Positions 57,601 through 63,600 of a stretch of DNA of 64,000 bases are shown here, in pieces (the first letter of the stretch is position 1; each line of letters opens with the position of its first letter). Under the pieces are notes generated by a model. That model was not told where the DNA came from. It did not search any database and saw nothing but the letters and a program-made list of their open reading frames with translations. This stretch comes from Amphiura filiformis (lineage: Eukaryota; Echinodermata; Ophiuroidea; Amphilepidida; Amphiuridae), in assembly GCF_039555335.1 (NCBI RefSeq), contig NC_092644.1:45450928-45514927 (forward strand). Direction: 5' to 3'. The position numbers and the translations under genes are program-made.

Positions 57601-60600
57601 AAAGGAGAAAAAGAGAAGAGAAAAAGGAGGAAAGGAGGAGAGAAACTAAATTGCACGTAATTGAGTAGGCCGATGTCTAAATAATCGCACAGTCGGGACG
57701 ATTGGAAGTAGGTCTATAGGCCTGCGATTATTTTCGGTATTGCTTGAAGGCGGGTCCTCGTCCTAAAAGCATGTGAAAATTACTGCGGGTCCGCCGATAT
57801 GCAGGGCCCCTCACATTTTGCCACCAAAGTCAGTATTAAGACGGACTCCATACCGACTTCATCGATTTATGCATGCTTTAGTAAATTGCCAATCTCAAGT
57901 TTTGCAAATTGAGTTCGGGCCCTTTTTTCTGTTTAAAGCAATTGATTCAAATAGTAGTGTAAAAACAATGCACCGAATGGCTTCAATTCGACCTTCATCT
58001 TGCAAATTTTTCAAACTTCTCAGGGGGAACATCCCCTCAGACTAACCCTTGCGTAGTGGATAAACATATGATAATTTTCGCTCTTCTTCCAACATTTGCA
58101 AATTTAAGCCCTATGTTAACACAATTTGCGGTATAGGCTTACAGGGAAAACTTGTCCAAGGAAGGTTTCATGGACCATCATTTAACAAATTCGCGGCTTT
58201 TTCAAACTAAAGTTTTACACACTAGTACCAAAATGGTCCACCAAAACACTTCAATTTTCTTCATTTTACACTCCCCTGCGTAATCGATATACAAGTGGCC
58301 ATTTTCGCTTCTTCTTTCGCCGATTTATGTTTAAAACAATTTATAGGCCTACGACAATAGGGAAACTTGTCCAAGAAAGACTTCATGAACCGCACATTTC
58401 ACAAATATTCGGCCGCCAAACTAAAATTTTACGCCGTGAGTAATAGCGCCAAAATTGTCCACCAAATCGCTTCAATCAGATCTTCATTTTGCACCAGTTT
58501 TCTTATTTCTGAGGGGGAACATCCTCCCTCAGACAACCTCCTGCGTCGCGCAAGCGCGCTCCGCGGCCATTTTTTTAAATTTTATTTTATTTTTTCTACA
58601 AATTCGGCCGCCACCCCCTGCCTGCTCTAGACCGACAATCGACAAAAGCTGGTATCGCCCATCCCTATGGAGAGTGACATCCGCTGACATCACAGACCAG
58701 GCGGTGATGGAAACGATATCGCCAATTTTGAGGTCGCCATTAGATTTAACACATAATCATGAAATCGTCACAAAGAATTCTAAATTTGTTATGCGGTGTC
58801 AAAGCAAAATTATCTTACTTTAAAACCGTCGGGGTACGACAAAGTACCCCACTGCAAGTATGATAATTTTCTATTTGTAATTGCTAACCGTGTAGTTTGG
58901 TTTGAATGGGGCTGTCGGTGTATCTTCGCCAGCCTCGTACGTCACGTGTTGCGCTTCCTACGCCGCCTGTCACAGACGTAAAAAGTGGATCGCTAAAAAA
59001 ATAAGCGTCCTTACCAACCAGTCAACTTTAAGACAAATGGGTGAAAAGACACACTTTTACAAAGTTTTTTCATAATTATTTTTATTTCACATGATCCGTG
59101 CATATATCGCCTAGCTATAAATGAAAAAATATTTTTTAGACCAATCAAACCAATATATGGGTGTAGTACGGCCTTAATATTAATTTTTTGATTATTATTG
59201 ATATTGATATTTTTGAGTGGATGACCAGAACGTTGTGAAGAGTGGGAACACCAAAGTGGAGTATACAACCCGCATGCTTTGATGTCAGCCGCTGAATCAC
59301 GTCATAAAATAATATAAATAAATGTTGATATTTATACAGCACCTTTCACATGTATCAAAGCGCTTACATTTATTCCGCTGTCATTAGAACATGTCCGCTG
59401 CCATACAATGCCTAAGGCATGCTCATACCTTTGGGCGGCGCTTAATGGACAATATTCCTAACAGCTCCCCATTTCACCCCTGGGTAGAGAGAGGCAAGTG
59501 AGGTAAAGCGCCTTACCCAAGTGCACAACACGATGGCACCACCGGGGCTCGTACTCGCAACACTCCGATTGCAAGGTAGAGCATGTACCGCTTCGCCACC
59601 GTGCCCGCATCATCATCGCCGCAATCCACCGTCAGCTGCCGTTCCTTGCCGCAAGCAAATCCGCTGCCAGCCGTCTGACCTCGTTGCTTGTTGTCAGCCT
59701 CCGTCGAGACATCGTCACTCGCCGCCCAGACAACGTCCGGTTTTGGTCGCTAGTCTCCGTTTCCTGCAGCAGCCTTTCGTACCTTGCCGTCGTGTTGTCG
59801 CTGAAAGTCGTTCCCACTCGTCAGCGAATCTTGTTTTTCCTTTTTTTGTCGTCGCTTTGCCGTCAACATTTTGTGATTTTCACGTTCGTCACCTTTCGTT
59901 GGTTATCGTCCGTCATAGTGTGACCGGGCCTTTACATACTGCATTAGTTTTTATCTTGTCTTTGTCTTTGTTCCCCACACCAAGTTGGTATACCTGGCTC
60001 GAATCTTTATGTTTCCATTTAATGTCCTCTCAACCATGGATAGTTCTGAATTTCAATCAAATTGCATAATTGTAAATTTTAATCTATCAAATTGCATTTT
60101 AAAACGATAGCTTGTAAGTTGTATCTGTCAGTTTATAAATAATAGGAGTTCTTGGCCAAAAACAAAATTCATTTTAACGGAATTCGCATAGTCCTCCAGT
60201 ATCATCAAGTTTAATGTCTTGGTCAAGGTCTTCCGGTATTTTGTAGTACTCTTTAAACTCACTTAACTTGTTAGATAAGCTCATCATATTTTATACATAT
60301 AATTTTTTTATATCACAATATTATATTTTTTATATCAAAAATTAATTTAACTTCCATTAGTAAAATTGATTACAGAGTTAATATTAACTTGTTAGATAAG
60401 CTCATCATATTTTATACATATATTTTTTTATATCACAATATTATATTTTTTAATATCAAAAATAAATTTAACTTCCATTAGTAAAATTGATTACAGAGTT
60501 AATATTAACTGCTAATATTATTCCGCTCACTTAACTTGTCAGATAAGGTCACCATATTTTATACTTATATAAAACTTTGAAATCAAAAATTAATTTAACT

Positions 60601-63600
60601 TCCATTATTAAAATTTATCACAGAGTTAATTAACCGCTAATATTATTCCGCTTTCATAGTAAAATATAATTGATCGAAATACAACAAAAGCATGAAGAGC
60701 AGCCCAGATGAATGATTTTAAAATGATCGTGTGCTATTATATATATTGCGTTAATTCTAAACGCTGTATATTAATTGTGTGATATTTTGAACAAATAAAA
60801 ACTAATTTAACTTCCATTATTAAAATTTATCACAGAGTTGATTAACGGCTTTCCACTTTTGGTAATTAATTGTCCCTAGCAACGGATGGTATTATCCTTA
60901 GCAACGTCATTTAATTATTTTTATTTTGAACAAATAAATTATATAGATATACATGGCAATCACACTGGAACAATTTCAACAAAAGTACAAAGAGATATAT
61001 CCCGACGCTGACAAATGGGCAAACTCAGAGCAGGAGAGAGTCCACACAATTACCACTTTCTACTTTCTAAATACCGAAATGGGCGAATCATGTATTATTA
61101 CCTTAAAAGATGGCCGTAGCTTCTGGGCATGTTCGGGGTTGCATAAATACTCACAACTGAAAAAAAGCCAAAGCATCTTGTGTCGTGTGGAAAGAAACAG
61201 CAGTAAATCCACTAATCTGTTTTGGTCATTTCAGTACATGCGTAAGCAAATTGGTAAATATTGTAAATTAATTTTCTAATCAACAGTTCCCACCTCAAAT
61301 CTATTTTCAGTTTTAGGAACGAGAAATCCAAATCCACGGGGGGACCAAAGGGACCGCATGGATTGATTTTGAGTTTTCGAAGTTGAAAGTATATAGATTT
61401 GGGGTGGGAACAGTTAACACATTACTTTACTACTAAAGTTATAAGAGAGGAGGTAGAACTTACTGAATGATCCTCGTATTTTAAATAACACTTCTGAATT
61501 TTGGTACTGCCCCTTTAAATAATTGTCTACGTGATTGATTAATTTATAGAATGAATAAATGAGTGAATGAATAAATGAGTGAATGAATAAATAAATAAAT
61601 AAATAAGTAGATGAAAGAATGAAAGAATGAAAGAATGAAAGAATGAAAGAATGAAAGAATGAAAGAATGAAAGAATGAAAGAATGAAAGAATGAATGAAT
61701 GAATGAATGAATGAATGAATGAATGAATGAATGAAAGAATTAATGAATTGTTAAATGAATGAATAAATAAATGAATGAATGAACGAATTGTTGAATGGTT
61801 GGTTTCATTCATTCATTCATTCATTCATTCATTCATTCATTCATTCATTCATTCATTCATTCATTCATTCATTCATTCATTAAATCAATGATTGATTGCA
61901 TACACAGGTACTCCGTAATAAGAATACTTCCTAATAGTGATGATGAGATGAAGGAAGTAATGAACCTCATGAAGACTTCAAATGTAAGTACATAATTATT
62001 GCATTTGACCCTATTGTTTAGATTTATTATTGGCCCATTCAATCATTTTCAATATTTGATGAAAGACAAAATCAGAAGGTGTAGTTTATAGTAGGTGACC
62101 CAGACCACATCGTGGGAGGTTATGGCGACCCCATTTGTTCTACGTAATCGTCGAATCTTCATGTTAATAATCAGCGTTTACTTGCTTAAGCAATGGGTGC
62201 ACAAATGTAATGGTATAATGATGTTTTAAACTCGGAAATATTAAATGTTTAGCTTCTTATAGGATAGTAAGAGGCATTTCATGATTTACAAAGCTGCGTT
62301 TTTCAAGCAAACCTTATTGAAATTGAACAACCAGTTCCAAAGATATGAGAAATTAAAGAGTTTCCAAAACAACAAGAGGAAACAAAAGGAAATATATCCT
62401 ATGTTTGACTATATCTCAAAATCAATATTTCCGAGTTCCGACTGAGTTTGCTTGATCGTATCACATGATGGTTAATATTTGAATATCATCATCAACTGTA
62501 TTCAGCCCACGTCAGGGCGAAAGCCTCCCAAAGTTAGTACCGCAGATTCCTGTCATCTGCTTTTGCCATCCATCCATTAGCATTGCTGAAAAAGAAAGTA
62601 GAACAGATTAGGGGTCACCTAAGCCTAGTTTAACCACAATGATGAAGTTTAAGTCCCCTAGTATTATTAAAAGTATGTGATTGTGTGAAGCAATTTGTAC
62701 CTATATGTGACCGTCCACGGCGAATGAGCCGTAAATTCCTCCCCGGTCAATTTTGTTTTATTTTGTGTTTAAAAATAAACATCATAAACTTAAAATGGTA
62801 TATCATTTGACTTCAAACGATATCCAGAAGCGGAGTTATGGTTAGTTAAACTTTGCTCCTTCAACAAAATTATAGCTTTTTTCGTTTCTATGTGTGTCAC
62901 TTTTTCCACATTGCTGGCAATAAATATCAAACAGTCATAATTGGCGGTCATTTCAAATCATCCCCAAGTCAACGAGGTTTAAGAAGGTTATCTCATTGTT
63001 AATTGTTGGTTATGCATACCTATACAAATAACCCACCACTTGAAAAGGATTTAGCAGAAGCAAACAAAGACCAGAGCTATTAAAAGTTCTATAGCCATCT
63101 AAGGTAGAAGCTTATTATCCACTTCAATAATAGGATTATTGATTGGTGTTGTGAATATCCAAATAAGACAGATGTCGCGCCAGCTTAAGTGACCGATGAA
63201 TACGACCTTCGTACACATTTTACACCATAACTCAGAATACAATTTAGGGAATTTACGGCTCGTTTGTGCTGCCGGGTCACATATTGCAGGCATGGTGCTT
63301 GCTGTAAATTCACGTCTAGAGCAGTTGCATTTTATGCGACCGTTCGGTACAATTACATTGAGCATGAAATCAATGATCGAATGCAAATCGGATCTACTCA
63401 TTTGACGGTATTACATGTACTTATCCTTACTATCCTTACTTCAGGTTTATTTGCTTCAATTATATTGGAATGTATTAACTTTACAGTACTTATTTTGGAT
63501 TGTTATGTGCGAAATTCTGTCAAACGTTCAAAATGCTACAATAAAGAAGTGATTTTGAAGAATAAAATATAAGTAACAAAGGTTCACCAAGTAATTCAAA

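Larger units (their letters stand above)
51403..59931. mobile_element. Composite PIF/Harbinger-type insertion (two X elements plus spacer)
   Basis: The ends are AGGCCCGGTCACACT and its complement, with TTA duplicated at 51400-51402 and 59932-59934. The other Penelope arm (about 48011-48035, inverted) shows the unoccupied site, CTGGTTTACATACTG, with a single TTA. Inside are one X element (51403-53170), a 705-bp unrelated spacer and a second X element (53876-59931) swollen by later insertions. A 3-bp TWA target and AGGCCC ends fit PIF/Harbinger. No transposase was found, so movement would need one supplied in trans. Confidence 0.85.
53876..59931. mobile_element. X element, second copy, interrupted by three insertions
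   Basis: The left arm (53876-54530) and right arm (about 59190-59305 and 59609-59931) closely match X copy 1. The AT minisatellite is split by a 635-bp MITE (54742-55376) and a 3.6 kb TTAA-flanked element (55553-59173), and the right arm by a SINE (59306-59608). Without these insertions it would be about 1.5 kb. Confidence 0.85.
47941..60012 (-). mobile_element. Penelope-like element with inverted arms, split by an 8.5 kb insertion
   Basis: A minus-strand RT plus GIY-YIG frame (49021-50918) is flanked by a long inverted repeat. The left arm 47941-48505 matches, inverted, the right arm 50906-51402 continued at 59932-60012. The right arm is interrupted at a single TTA by the 51403-59931 insertion. 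Penelope-like elements are known to carry terminal repeats in either direction. The RT frame starts only where the right arm ends, so the 5' part of the ORF appears to be missing and replaced by an inverted copy of the 3' region. Confidence 0.88.
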
